In this document: piece after piece, positions 52,090-60,057 of the stretch
How the letters are laid out: each line of letters starts with the position of its first letter
How positions within the stretch are numbered: the first letter of the stretch is position 1
DNA from: UBA2108 sp002713215
GTDB lineage: Bacteria; Bacteroidota; Bacteroidia; Flavobacteriales_G; Salibacteraceae
Reading direction: 5' to 3'
Length of the DNA stretch: 64,000 nt
Assembly (NCBI GenBank): GCA_937891015.1
Contig: CALAPY010000019.1
Span: 12,547 to 76,546 of the forward strand
Made by a program: the position numbers and the translations under genes
Notes under the pieces: model-generated
Seen by the model: the letters and a program-made list of their open reading frames with translations, nothing else
The model's database searches: none
Told to the model about the DNA's origin: nothing

Positions 52090-52839
52090 ATGAAGAGCGT
52101 TTTTATAATAAGCACACTGTTGTTTCTAACAAGTTCTGTCAAGCTGTTCTCCCAGGTGCAACCACCTCAAACACAGGAATCCCAAACTCCAACTACCAAA
52201 GTTGAGTTTGAAGAATCTGAATATGATTTTGGGCGTATAGAATCCGGTGAAAAAGTAGTTCACATATTTAAATTTACCAATACCGGAGACGTTCCTATGG
52301 TTATAACCTCTGCAAGAGGGAGCTGCGGGTGTACTGTTCCATTTTATCCAAAGGTCCCCATATTGTCTGGTGAATCCAGCGAAATTGAAGTTGAATTTGA
52401 TTCCAGGGGAAAAATGGGATTACAACATAAAAAGGTTTACCTAATTGCAAACACGGTACCCTCTATGATTGAACTTATTATTAAAGGGGAAGTTATGCGG
52501 GTGGAAGACTCACCTAGTATTGAAACTAAGGATGGCGCTAAAGCTTTAAAGCGTGAAAACGATGAAAAACTGACTAATAAAGATCCCAGTTGTTTTATCA
52601 TTTATCCAAACCCAAGCAGTGATCTGGTACAAATTGAATTAAAGGAACACATTGGTGAAAACGCAATGATATATATACACAATGAAACCGGAATACAAGT
52701 ATTGGAACAAAAAGTAGAACGTATTTCACGTGAATCCACGCAAGTTGATGTGAGTGAGTTTACGCCAGGTATGTATATGATCACCATTGTAATCGATAAT
52801 ATCAAACTTAAAACACAGTGTTTTATGGTTACTAGATAG
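52090..52839 (+). CDS. DUF1573 protein with type IX secretion C-terminal sorting domain
   Basis: 249 aa with signal peptide (FIISTLLFLTSSVKLFSQ). Residues ~35-140 are a DUF1573 domain (YDFGRIESGEKVVHIFKFTN, GDVPMVITSARGSCGCTVPF), an Ig-like module common in Bacteroidota. Residues ~170-249 match the type A T9SS sorting domain: FIIYPNPSSDLVQIEL, then YIHNETGIQVLEQKVE, DVSEFTPGMYMITIVIDN and the ending CFMVTR. The product should therefore cross the outer membrane by the gliding-associated type IX system, whose genes are elsewhere. A TATCTTTG box lies at 52051-52058. Confidence 0.9.
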   Translation: MKSVFIISTLLFLTSSVKLFSQVQPPQTQESQTPTTKVEFEESEYDFGRIESGEKVVHIFKFTNTGDVPMVITSARGSCGCTVPFYPKVPILSGESSEIEVEFDSRGKMGLQHKKVYLIANTVPSMIELIIKGEVMRVEDSPSIETKDGAKALKRENDEKLTNKDPSCFIIYPNPSSDLVQIELKEHIGENAMIYIHNETGIQVLEQKVERISRESTQVDVSEFTPGMYMITIVIDNIKLKTQCFMVTR

Positions 52840-52913
52840 GATCTTTTTGGAAACCAAACAAGGTTAGACTGGTCCAATAATTGAGTAAGCCAACTTTTAA
52901 TACTTCTCAATTT

Positions 52914-53297
52914 ATGAAATCCAAAACTGCGATTACTCTTATGCTCTATCTGGTTGGAGCACTAACCCTATTTCACATTCTAATATTACTTAAGGTTATA
53001 CCTTACGATATTACCTGGGGTGGACGATTGAACAATGATTCCGAAATGTATGCCTTTGAATCAGCGTCACTTTTAATTAATCTTCTACTGGGGTTGGTTC
53101 TTCTTATCAAGGGGAAACTGATTAAACCCATTTTCTCAATCAGGATTGCAAATGTCATTTTATGGTTGTTCTTTATCCTTTTTGGTTTGAACACGGTTGG
53201 AAACCTTTTGGCTAAAACCAATTTCGAAAAATTCTTTACCATACCAACGTTATTGGCGGGTGTTCTCATTTGGGTAATTCTAAGAAGCAAAAAGTAA
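52914..53297 (+). CDS. Small four-span membrane protein
   Basis: 127 aa, unrecognised. Likely membrane spans at residues ~6-26 (ITLMLYLVGALTLFHILIL), 52-68, 78-99 and 105-122 (FTIPTLLAGVLIWVIL). A TTG 11 codons upstream is also in frame, but the ATG at 52914 gives a cleaner N-terminus. Stands alone between the DUF1573 gene and a repeat region. No motif suggests a function. Confidence 0.7.
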   Translation: MKSKTAITLMLYLVGALTLFHILILLKVIPYDITWGGRLNNDSEMYAFESASLLINLLLGLVLLIKGKLIKPIFSIRIANVILWLFFILFGLNTVGNLLAKTNFEKFFTIPTLLAGVLIWVILRSKK

Positions 53298-53302
53298 TCC
53301 TG

Positions 53303-53364
53303 TTTCGCTAGTGCGAAATGCATTTTTTATGCGCTACAACTCAAGAGCAAGCTCTTGATTTTGC
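53303..53364. repeat. Hairpin-bearing direct repeat, copy 1
   Basis: About 62 nt, nearly identical to copy 2 at 53431. Contains the imperfect palindrome TTCGC-TAGT-GCGAA, then ATGCGCTACAA, then the perfect inverted repeat TCAAGAGC-AA-GCTCTTGA and TTTTGC. Starts 5 nt after the small membrane protein gene. Confidence 0.8.
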
Positions 53365-53430
53365 TTTACAGGGGATTGGCCTCTTTTATCGGCCATCCCT
53401 TAAGGGGGAAGGCTTCAAAGTAAAACCCTA

Positions 53431-53504
53431 TTTCGCTAATGCGAAATGCTTTTTTTTATGCGCTACAATTCAAGAGCAAGCTCTTGATTTTGCGCATAAA
53501 AAAA
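53431..53504. repeat. Hairpin-bearing direct repeat, copy 2, with extra outer stem
   Basis: Same unit as copy 1 with a few substitutions (TTCGC-TAAT-GCGAA; TCAAGAGC-AA-GCTCTTGA). In addition 53451-53463 (seven T then ATGCGC) is perfectly complementary to 53492-53504 (GCGCAT then seven A), giving a 13-bp outer stem absent from copy 1. Confidence 0.8.
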
Positions 53505-53527
53505 GCCCGCTTCCTCAAGCGGGCTTT
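53496..53527 (-). terminator. Terminator downstream of tRNA-Ser(UGA)
   Basis: On the minus strand: stem AAAGCCCGCTT / AAGCGGGCTTT with a 4-nt loop, followed by a T run, 8 nt past the tRNA 3' end. Its T run is shared with the outer stem of repeat copy 2. Confidence 0.85.
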
Positions 53528-53534
53528 ACTTTGG

Positions 53535-53619
53535 CGGAGAAAGAGGGATTCGAACCCCCGGAGGTGTTACCCTCGCTGGTTTTCAAGACCAGTGCATTCG
53601 ACCACTCTGCCATTTCTCC
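53535..53619 (-). tRNA. tRNA-Ser (anticodon TGA)
   Basis: Class II tRNA of 85 nt on the minus strand. Acceptor GGAGAAA / TTTCTCC with a G discriminator. The anticodon loop CTTGAAA gives TGA (plus-strand 53583-53585), which reads UCN codons. It has a long variable arm and a T-loop TTCGAAT. CCA is not encoded. A consensus promoter lies upstream and a terminator downstream. Confidence 0.98.
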
Positions 53620-53623
53620 GCTG

Positions 53624-53653
53624 CGAAAGTATAAATAATGACAAGTAGAGCAA
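53624..53653 (-). promoter_or_regulatory. Consensus promoter of tRNA-Ser(UGA)
   Basis: Minus strand: TTG (53653-53651), a 19-nt spacer, and TACTTTCG (53631-53624), one mismatch to TAnnTTTG. Same layout as the promoter of tRNA-Ser(GCU); the tRNA starts 4 nt further on. Confidence 0.7.
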
Positions 53654-53757
53654 TCGAATTCTAAAAATTATTTTTCCTAAGTCAAAAACTTGAAATCAGG
53701 TGCCTAAATCCGGATGAAATAAAGGGTTATAAAAGGGAGCTTTTAATTCTATTCAAA

Positions 53758-53955
53758 TCACTTGGAAGGCTTCTCATGCTCAAAGTCTTCTTCCTTTAAT
53801 TCGTCCCGTTCCAACATTTTTTCGTGACGAACCGCTAATATTTCTTCGGTAGTACTGGATTTGCCCTTACCGGTAGAAATGAACATGAGGATCATACCTC
53901 CTGCCAAAATCGGAAGTAACAATAAAAAAATGCCTACAATCCAGGTAGCGTCCAT
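53758..53955 (-). CDS. Small single-span membrane protein
   Basis: 65 aa. One membrane span at residues ~5-27 (WIVGIFLLLLPILAGGMILM), then a charged cytoplasmic tail ending in EDFEHEKPSK. No family recognised. It is oriented with the TPR lipoprotein, def and ruvX genes and lies 57 nt after them, so it may be co-expressed. Kept as a gene because it has a clear ATG, a clean span and a charged tail. Confidence 0.6.
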   Translation of the reverse strand: MDATWIVGIFLLLLPILAGGMILMFISTGKGKSSTTEEILAVRHEKMLERDELKEEDFEHEKPSK

Positions 53956-54012
53956 GGAGCTTCAAGTGAAAGCCTAAAATAACGCTTTTACGGGAAACTG
54001 AAAATGAAGGCC

Positions 54013-54558
54013 TTAGGATCCCTGGTTCTTTTCTTCAAACATGCGGATGAGTTCCTCGTCGGTTTTAGTTAGGTTTTCTATCGCGGCTCTTGACTGGAGG
54101 GCCAAATCGTGCCTCGGAAACTTCTCAATAACCAACTTATATGCATCTTCTGCCGCACCCTTTTGGTTTAAGTAATTTTCATAGATAAACGCAGTTAAAA
54201 AATAAGCCTCCACTGCTCGCTTATCATCTCCATAGTTTTTGGTAACGTTCTCTAATAAGCGAATGGCCCGCTTATAATCTCCCTTTCCCACGCACAAGCT
54301 ACCTGCCTGAAACATAAATTCGGAGGCATCTTTATCATCGGTGTTGTTTTGCACAAAGGTGATGTACATATCAATTATCGTATTGGCCTGATTCGTGTCT
54401 AATTCACCAGTAGAATTCAGGAGTTTGCTTCGCTCAAGAAGAATGGCTTCCCTTGCCTCTTCCTTGATTTGGTCCGGAGTTTTAGCCTCTTCCGTTCCGC
54501 ATGAGAATAAAACCAATGTTAATAGTCCAACAGTCAGATAGTTCATTGTTTTGATCAT
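54013..54558 (-). CDS. TPR-containing lipoprotein
   Basis: 181 aa, lipoprotein signal MNYLTVGLLTLVLFSCGTEE (lipobox LVLFSC). The mature part has helical repeats like BamD or YbgF/CpoB proteins: ASEFMFQAGSLCVGKGDYKR, AIRLLENVTKNYGDDKRAVE, YFLTAFIYENYLNQKGAAED. Function unknown, probably a periplasmic or outer-membrane assembly or division role (inference). The ATG used overlaps the def stop by 4 nt; a second ATG at codon 5 begins the signal proper. Confidence 0.85.
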   Translation of the reverse strand: MIKTMNYLTVGLLTLVLFSCGTEEAKTPDQIKEEAREAILLERSKLLNSTGELDTNQANTIIDMYITFVQNNTDDKDASEFMFQAGSLCVGKGDYKRAIRLLENVTKNYGDDKRAVEAYFLTAFIYENYLNQKGAAEDAYKLVIEKFPRHDLALQSRAAIENLTKTDEELIRMFEEKNQGS

Positions 54559-55145
54559 TTTGCAAACTTCATTTTATACTTTAAATCAATATTACCCTTC
54601 AGAATGTTATTGAGCTTTCTTTTTAGCAAGCGTTTTCTAACCGGATTAATTTTATCGGTGAACAGTACTCCTTCAATGTGATCATATTCGTGCTGTATGA
54701 TACGGGCAGCCATTCCATCATATTCTTCCTCAACAAGTTCCCAGTTCTCATTGTAATATTCTATCAATACGGTATCCTGCCTTTTCACTTCAGCGCGAAT
54801 GTCCGGAATGCTTAAGCAACCTTCTTCAAATGCCCAGTCTTTTCCAGTTTCTTCAATAATTATTGGATTAATAAAGGCCTTTTTAAAATCTTTCAGGGTT
54901 GCGTATTCTTTCTGATCCTCAGGATCCTTTGAGTCCTTATAATCTTCAGCATAAGCTACTGCATCAACCAAAAACAATCGAAGGTTTTTACCTACCTGAG
55001 GTGCTGCCAAACCAATACCATTAGCTGAATACATGGTTTCATACATGTCATCAATAAGTTGTTTAAGATTGGGATCGTTCTCCTCAATCTCTTCACATTC
55101 TGCCCTTAACACCGGGTGACCATAGGCATATATAGGTAAAACCAT
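54555..55145 (-). CDS. def: Peptide deformylase
   Basis: Removes the formyl group from the N-terminal Met of new proteins; Fe(II)/Ni enzyme. All three motifs are present: GIGLAAPQVG (motif 1), EEGCLSIP with the metal-binding Cys (motif 2), and QHEYDHIEGVLF with both His ligands and the catalytic Glu (motif 3). 196 aa, with an insertion (AYAEDYKDSKDPEDQKEY) seen in Bacteroidota enzymes. Two nucleotides after ruvX, overlapped by the TPR lipoprotein gene; one operon. Confidence 0.97.
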   Translation of the reverse strand: MVLPIYAYGHPVLRAECEEIEENDPNLKQLIDDMYETMYSANGIGLAAPQVGKNLRLFLVDAVAYAEDYKDSKDPEDQKEYATLKDFKKAFINPIIIEETGKDWAFEEGCLSIPDIRAEVKRQDTVLIEYYNENWELVEEEYDGMAARIIQHEYDHIEGVLFTDKINPVRKRLLKRKLNNILKGNIDLKYKMKFAK

Positions 55146-55147
55146 AA

Positions 55148-55561
55148 CTACTGAATTGATTCTAAATACGATTGCAAAATTATAGTAGCACTTACTTCAT
55201 CCAGCAATTCTTTTTTTCTTCTTTGTTTCTTTTTTACCCCACCATCGATTAAGCTTTGCATAGCCAGGGATGATGTAAATCGTTCGTCGACCCTGTAAAC
55301 TGGCATTTTGGGTGACCACTTTTTAATGCGATTTACAAATTGACCAATTTGAAGTTCCAACTCAGCCGGTTTATTATCCAGAGTTTTTGGTTCTCCTATT
55401 ACAATTGATTCAACCCTCTCTTCTTCGCAATATTTTTTAATAAAATCAAACGCCTCTGTTGATTTAACTGTGGTTAATCCACTGGCAATCATTTGCATGG
55501 GATCAGTAACGGCAAGCCCTACCCTTTTTGTTCCGTAATCTATTGCTAAAATCCTTGCCAT
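55148..55561 (-). CDS. ruvX: Putative pre-16S rRNA nuclease/Holliday junction resolvase YqgF
   Basis: 137 aa RNase H-fold protein. N-terminal ILAIDYGTKRVGLAVTDPMQ holds the first catalytic Asp; VESIVIGEPKTLD and YRVDERFTSSLA carry the other acidic residues. YqgF in E. coli acts in 16S rRNA 5' end maturation; it was earlier described as a Holliday junction resolvase homologue. First gene of the ruvX-def-TPR operon. A TATTTTTG box on this strand lies at 55573-55580. Confidence 0.95.
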   Translation of the reverse strand: MARILAIDYGTKRVGLAVTDPMQMIASGLTTVKSTEAFDFIKKYCEEERVESIVIGEPKTLDNKPAELELQIGQFVNRIKKWSPKMPVYRVDERFTSSLAMQSLIDGGVKKKQRRKKELLDEVSATIILQSYLESIQ

Positions 55562-55682
55562 AATTTGAACCGCAAAAATATAAAAGGGTTTGCAGTAAAT
55601 TCGTTGACAATTCCTTATCGCTAAACCATAAGGGATTCTTAAAAAATAACTTTCTAATACCCCTATGTCCTTATGAGCAGAT

Positions 55683-55690
55683 TATTTTTG
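55683..55690 (+). promoter_or_regulatory. Likely -7 box for dapD
   Basis: TATTTTTG, an exact match to TAnnTTTG, 16 nt before the dapD ATG. No clear TTTG element is seen at the -33 position. Confidence 0.4.
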
Positions 55691-55706
55691 CAAAAATTTT
55701 TTTGAG

Positions 55707-56513
55707 ATGAGAGAGCTTATAGAAAAAGCATGGGAGAATAGGGATTTATTAAGTGATACTGAAACTCAAAATGCGATTAGAGTTGTAATTGCTCAATTGG
55801 ACAGTGGAGAATTGCGTGTTGCCGAGCCTACAGACAATGGTTGGCAGGTAAACGAATGGGTTAAAAAGGCGGTTGTTCTGTACTTTCCTATCCAAAAAAT
55901 GGAGACCATTGAGGTTGGACCTTTTGAGTTTCACGATAAAATGGCTCTCAAATCAGGTTACAAGGAAAAAGGAGTACGGGTGGTTCCTCATGCAATTGCC
56001 CGATACGGAGCACATGTTGCCTCTGGGGTAATTATGATGCCTTCTTATGTTAATATAGGTGCTTTCGTAGATAGCGGGAGTATGGTAGATACCTGGGCAA
56101 CCGTTGGTTCTTGTGCACAGATCGGTAAAAACGTACACTTAAGCGGTGGGGTTGGAATCGGTGGGGTTCTGGAGCCACTTCAGGCCGCACCGGTAATTAT
56201 CGAGGATAACGCATTCATTGGCTCGCGTTGCATTGTAGTAGAAGGTGTTCGGGTTGAATCAGAAGCAGTACTTGGTGCCAATGTAGTTCTAACAGCGAGT
56301 ACCAAAATTATTGATGTGTCAGGATCTGAGTCGGTTGAGCATAGAGGAGTTGTACCGGCAAAATCGGTAGTTATTCCAGGCACCCTGCCAAAAGAATTTG
56401 CAGCTGGAATTTACCAGGTACCTTGTGCTCTTATTATTGGAAAAAGAAAAGACAGTACAGACAAAAAGACTTCGCTTAACGATGCACTTCGTGAATATGA
56501 TGTAGCTGTTTAA
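55707..56513 (+). CDS. dapD: Tetrahydrodipicolinate N-succinyltransferase
   Basis: Converts tetrahydrodipicolinate and succinyl-CoA to N-succinyl-2-amino-6-oxopimelate in the succinylase branch of lysine and diaminopimelate synthesis. Length 268 aa is normal. The N-terminal helical part is followed by a left-handed beta-helix made of hexapeptide repeats (VVPHAIARYGAHVASGVIMM, PSYVNIGAFVDSGSMVDTWA, GSCAQIGKNVHLSGGVGIGG) and the cap GSRCIVVEGVRVESEAVLGA. It supplies precursors for the peptidoglycan that the YkuD, NlpC/P60 and SpoIID-like proteins of this window act on. A heptosyltransferase gene follows after 11 nt. Confidence 0.97.
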   Translation: MRELIEKAWENRDLLSDTETQNAIRVVIAQLDSGELRVAEPTDNGWQVNEWVKKAVVLYFPIQKMETIEVGPFEFHDKMALKSGYKEKGVRVVPHAIARYGAHVASGVIMMPSYVNIGAFVDSGSMVDTWATVGSCAQIGKNVHLSGGVGIGGVLEPLQAAPVIIEDNAFIGSRCIVVEGVRVESEAVLGANVVLTASTKIIDVSGSESVEHRGVVPAKSVVIPGTLPKEFAAGIYQVPCALIIGKRKDSTDKKTSLNDALREYDVAV

Positions 56514-56524
56514 TAGTATTCTGT

Positions 56525-57502
56525 TTGAATAAAATTCTTGTAATACAAACTGCCTTTATTGGAGATGTGGTTCTTGCTACAGCTGTACTGGAAAAACTTC
56601 ATCAGTTTTATCCACAAGCAAAAATTGATTTTCTCATAAGAAAAGGCAATGAAGGATTGGTAAGTGGACACCCCTTTATTCATAGCCTGTTGGTTTGGGA
56701 TAAAAAGAAGGATAAATACAAACATCTCCTTCAAATAACGAAGCAAGTTCGAGGCGCTAAATATGATGCCGTTGTTAACCTGCAGCGTTTTGCAGCCTCT
56801 GGGTTGGTAACAGCGCTTTCTGGAAGTAAGATAAAACTGGGTTTCGATAAAAACCCTTTTTCGTTTACCTATTCCGGCAAAAGCAAACATGAAATTGGTA
56901 ATGGATTGCACGAAGTTGAGCGAAATCAAAAAGTAATTTCGAGCATAACCACCAATACCAAAGCGTTACCCAGGTTGTACCCTAGTGATGCCGATTTTGA
57001 AAGAACCAAAACTTATAAAACCGGTGACTACGTAGTTCTGGCACCAGCCTCTGTGTGGTATACCAAGCAGGTTCCTGTACACAAGTGGATTGAATTAATC
57101 AATGCCTTAAATTCCGATTTAAGTGTTTTTCTGATTGGTGCCCCCGGTGATCATGAATATTGTGAATCTATCGTTCAGGGATCGAGAAAAAATAGAGTTA
57201 AAAGCCTCGCTGGGAAATTGAGCTTTTTAGAATCGGCTGCACTGATGAAGGATGCTAAAATGAACTACGTTAATGATAGTGCACCGCTTCACATTGCAGG
57301 AGCGGTTAAAGCACCCGTTACTGCTTTCTTTTGTTCTACTGTTCCGGAATTTGGGTTTGGCCCCTTCCAAAACAACGGACAAATTGCTCAAACAGAAGAA
57401 AAGCTAGATTGTAGGCCATGTGGATTACACGGGTTAAAAAGTTGTCCCAAGGAACATTTCAATTGTTCGGAAACACTCTTAATGAATAAATACGCAGTTT
57501 GA
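56525..57502 (+). CDS. Glycosyltransferase family 9 (ADP-heptose:LPS heptosyltransferase-like)
   Basis: 325 aa GT-B enzyme. N-terminal ILVIQTAFIGDVVLATAVLE, mid VVNLQRFAASGL, the donor-site segments VVLAPASVWYTKQVPVHKWI and NYVNDSAPLHIAGAVKAPVT, and a Cys-rich C-terminal stretch (CRPCGLHGLKSCPKEHFNC) often seen in Bacteroidota GT9 proteins. Transfers heptose or another sugar to the lipopolysaccharide core (family knowledge; acceptor unknown). The start is TTG. The stop overlaps the next gene by 4 nt, so translation is probably coupled. Confidence 0.92.
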   Translation: MNKILVIQTAFIGDVVLATAVLEKLHQFYPQAKIDFLIRKGNEGLVSGHPFIHSLLVWDKKKDKYKHLLQITKQVRGAKYDAVVNLQRFAASGLVTALSGSKIKLGFDKNPFSFTYSGKSKHEIGNGLHEVERNQKVISSITTNTKALPRLYPSDADFERTKTYKTGDYVVLAPASVWYTKQVPVHKWIELINALNSDLSVFLIGAPGDHEYCESIVQGSRKNRVKSLAGKLSFLESAALMKDAKMNYVNDSAPLHIAGAVKAPVTAFFCSTVPEFGFGPFQNNGQIAQTEEKLDCRPCGLHGLKSCPKEHFNCSETLLMNKYAV

Positions 57503-58062
57503 TAACAGATGATATAAATACCATTGTAAAAGCGCTAAAAAATGGTGATGTAATTCTCTACCCTACCGATACCATTTGGGGGCTTGGGTGTGATGCTACT
57601 AACAAGGAGGCGGTTGAGCGACTCCTTTCAATTAAGAAGCGAGGCAATTCCAAAAGCCAGGTTTGTCTGGTATCTGATGATGCCATGCTAAACAGAACAG
57701 TTAAGGACGTTCCTGAAATCGCCTGGGAATTGATTGATGAAACTGACAAGCCTTTAACATTAGTACTACCGAATGCCCAAGGCTTAGCCGATAATGTTAC
57801 TGCCGATGACAATTCTGTGGGATTGAGAATGATAAAAGCCGGTACCCTACACCGAGTTGTCTACAACTTTAGAAAGCCGATTGTAAGTACCTCGGCAAAT
57901 ATCTCAGGAGAAAGTAGCCCAACTTCGTTTGAAAGTATTTCGGAGGAAATAAAAGATCAGGTGGATTTAATTGCGAACCTCGATACCTCTCACATGACCA
58001 GTAAGGCTTCAAGTATTATTAAAGTTGAAATGAATGGTGAAATAACCATTTTAAGGAAATAA
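57499..58062 (+). CDS. L-threonylcarbamoyladenylate synthase (TsaC/YrdC family)
   Basis: 187 aa. Makes threonylcarbamoyl-AMP from Thr, bicarbonate and ATP for t6A37 of ANN-decoding tRNAs. Signature: VILYPTDTIWGLGCDATNKE, ERLLSIKKRGNSKSQVCL, DKPLTLVLPNAQGLADNVTA, VGLRMIKAGTLHRVV and VSTSANISGESSPTSF. A single YrdC domain without the Sua5 extension. Starts with TTG inside the stop of the heptosyltransferase gene (TTGA). The final TAA overlaps the ATG of cca by one base. YciO-like paralogues are hard to tell from TsaC by eye. Confidence 0.92.
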   Translation: MITDDINTIVKALKNGDVILYPTDTIWGLGCDATNKEAVERLLSIKKRGNSKSQVCLVSDDAMLNRTVKDVPEIAWELIDETDKPLTLVLPNAQGLADNVTADDNSVGLRMIKAGTLHRVVYNFRKPIVSTSANISGESSPTSFESISEEIKDQVDLIANLDTSHMTSKASSIIKVEMNGEITILRK

Positions 58063-59489
58063 TGAACCTGGCAGACAAAATATCCGATCCCATATTCAAG
58101 AAGGTTGCTGAAATTGCTCAATCTGAGCAAGTAGAGACTTTTGTTATTGGGGGGTTCGTTCGGGATTTATTGCTCGATAGAATTCATAAAAAGGACATTG
58201 ATTTTGTTGTGCTAGGCGATGGAATTGCGTTTGCTAAAACAGTTGCCGATAAACTAAATAAGAAAAAGTACCTGAGCGTGTTTAAGAATTTTGGTACCGC
58301 CATGATTCGATTGAACGATCAGGACCTGGAATTAGAATTCGTTGGGGCCAGAAAAGAATCTTACCGAAGAGATAGTAGAAAGCCCATTGTGGAAAATGGT
58401 AGTCTGCAAGACGATCAAAATCGAAGGGATTTTACCATCAATGCCATGAGTATCTCCTTAAACTCTACAAACTATGGAGAGTTAATTGATCCTTTTAATG
58501 GATTAGACGACCTGGAGAATAAAGTAATCAGGACTCCATTGGAACCAGACCAGACCTACTCAGACGATCCACTTCGAATGATGCGCGCCATTCGATTTGC
58601 CACACAATTGAACTTTAAAATAAGCCAGGAGTCTTTCGAAGCTATCAGCAGAAACAAAGATCGAATTCGAATAATTTCTGCGGAAAGAATAACTGCCGAG
58701 TTAAACCAAATCATGAAATGTCCAAAACCATCCATTGGATTCGATTTGCTCTACCGTAGTGGGCTATTGGAGATTATTCTTCCTGAGATTCATGCCTTGC
58801 AAGGTGTTGAAGAAGTTGATGGACAGACGCACAAAGACAATTTTTATCACACCATTGAAGTAGTTGATAACATAAGTAGAACAACCGATAATCTGTGGTC
58901 ACGCTGGGCGGCATTGTTGCACGATATAGGAAAACCAAAAAGTAAACGCTTCGATAAAAACAGCGGATGGACCTTTCACGGACATGAGTTTCTGGGTTCT
59001 AAAATGATCCCCCGAATTTTTAAACGGTTGAAGTTACCTATGAACGACAAAATGAGGTACGTTCAGAAATTGGTAAAACTCAGTTCCAGGCCTGCCGGAT
59101 TGGCCAAGGAAAATGTTACGGACAGTGCGGTGCGCCGTTTGGTACATGACGCCGGTAATGATATTGAAGAACTCATGCTCCTTGTGGAAGCGGATATAAC
59201 TTCCAAAAATAAAAAGCTGGTTAAGAAATACCTGAACAATTTCAAGTTGGTTAGGGAAAAGCTGATCGAAATTGAAGAAAAGGATCAGGTTCGGAATTTC
59301 CAACCACCGGTTAGTGGTATTGAGATCATTGAGGCCTTTGACCTAAAACCGTGTAAGGAAATTGGAATTATTAAACACGCCATTAAAGAAGCTATATTGG
59401 AAGGAACGATCCCTAATGAGCGAGAAGCGGCTCAACAATTTATGATAGAAAAGGGAAAGGAGTTAGGATTAACCTACCGATCAAAATAA
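58062..59489 (+). CDS. cca: CCA-adding tRNA nucleotidyltransferase with HD domain
   Basis: 475 aa. Class II nucleotidyltransferase: GGFVRDLLLDR and the metal-binding DIDFVV near residue 47, RRDFTINAMSISL, DPLRMMRAIRFATQLNFKIS and the EELPIE-like helix region with ERITAELNQIM. A C-terminal HD phosphohydrolase domain follows (WAALLHDIGKPKSKRFD, FHGHEFLGSKM). Adds or repairs the 3' CCA of tRNAs, which is essential here because neither tRNA gene in the window encodes CCA. Overlaps the preceding gene by one base (TAATG). Confidence 0.95.
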   Translation: MNLADKISDPIFKKVAEIAQSEQVETFVIGGFVRDLLLDRIHKKDIDFVVLGDGIAFAKTVADKLNKKKYLSVFKNFGTAMIRLNDQDLELEFVGARKESYRRDSRKPIVENGSLQDDQNRRDFTINAMSISLNSTNYGELIDPFNGLDDLENKVIRTPLEPDQTYSDDPLRMMRAIRFATQLNFKISQESFEAISRNKDRIRIISAERITAELNQIMKCPKPSIGFDLLYRSGLLEIILPEIHALQGVEEVDGQTHKDNFYHTIEVVDNISRTTDNLWSRWAALLHDIGKPKSKRFDKNSGWTFHGHEFLGSKMIPRIFKRLKLPMNDKMRYVQKLVKLSSRPAGLAKENVTDSAVRRLVHDAGNDIEELMLLVEADITSKNKKLVKKYLNNFKLVREKLIEIEEKDQVRNFQPPVSGIEIIEAFDLKPCKEIGIIKHAIKEAILEGTIPNEREAAQQFMIEKGKELGLTYRSK

Positions 59490-59559
59490 GCTCATTTTAG
59501 TTGAGATTAACCGCAGTTATTGATACAAGCTTTATAATTTTGCATTTACAATTATTCCC

Positions 59560-60057
59560 ATGGTTATTCATATTCGTGCGCTAATCGATACCGAAGAGGA
59601 CATTTTTAGAGACATCGAGATTCAGGATTCAGCTACTTTCGAGGAATTACACTATGCAATTCTCGATTCATTTGAATGGGAACCCAATCAAATGGCTTCG
59701 TTTTACAAAAGCAATGAAGATTGGGACAAAGGTGAGGAAATTCCTCTGATGGATATTGCCGAAGAATTTGGGCCAACCAAGAAAAAAGTAATGAGTGAAG
59801 TTACTTTAGCGGAAATGATGAAGGAACCGGGACAAAAAATGCTTTACATCTTTGATTTTATGTTGATGTGGTGTTTTTATATCGACATTATTTCCATCAA
59901 AGAAGAAAAGGAAGGAGTCGCCTATCCTCAACTAACCATGGCAGTAGGTGATTCCATTTCTCAATACGAAAAGGAAGAAGTGAACTTTTCCGGTCAGGAC
60001 AAGAACGAAGATGAGGAGGATGAAGAGTCGAACTTTGATGATCTGATATCTTATTGA
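59560..60057 (+). CDS. pRiA4b ORF-3-like (IS1096 passenger) protein
   Basis: 165 aa. The fold region IRALIDTEEDIFRDIEIQDS, SATFEELHYAILDSFEWE, FYIDIISIKEE matches the plasmid pRiA4b ORF-3-like domain (PF07929), with the usual 'W.R.I.v.....l..LH..IQ.afgW....H.f' pattern partly degenerate. The family was named from mobile elements but is widespread on chromosomes. The C-terminus is acidic and probably disordered (DKNEDEEDEESNFDDL). A TAATTTTG box lies at 59535-59542. miaA starts inside its stop codon. Function unknown. Confidence 0.85.
   Translation: MVIHIRALIDTEEDIFRDIEIQDSATFEELHYAILDSFEWEPNQMASFYKSNEDWDKGEEIPLMDIAEEFGPTKKKVMSEVTLAEMMKEPGQKMLYIFDFMLMWCFYIDIISIKEEKEGVAYPQLTMAVGDSISQYEKEEVNFSGQDKNEDEEDEESNFDDLISY

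Noticed and set aside
59560..60057. pRiA4b ORF-3-like gene taken as part of an IS1096-type insertion sequence
   Set aside because: No transposase or terminal inverted repeats flank it, and its stop is fused to miaA in a housekeeping operon.
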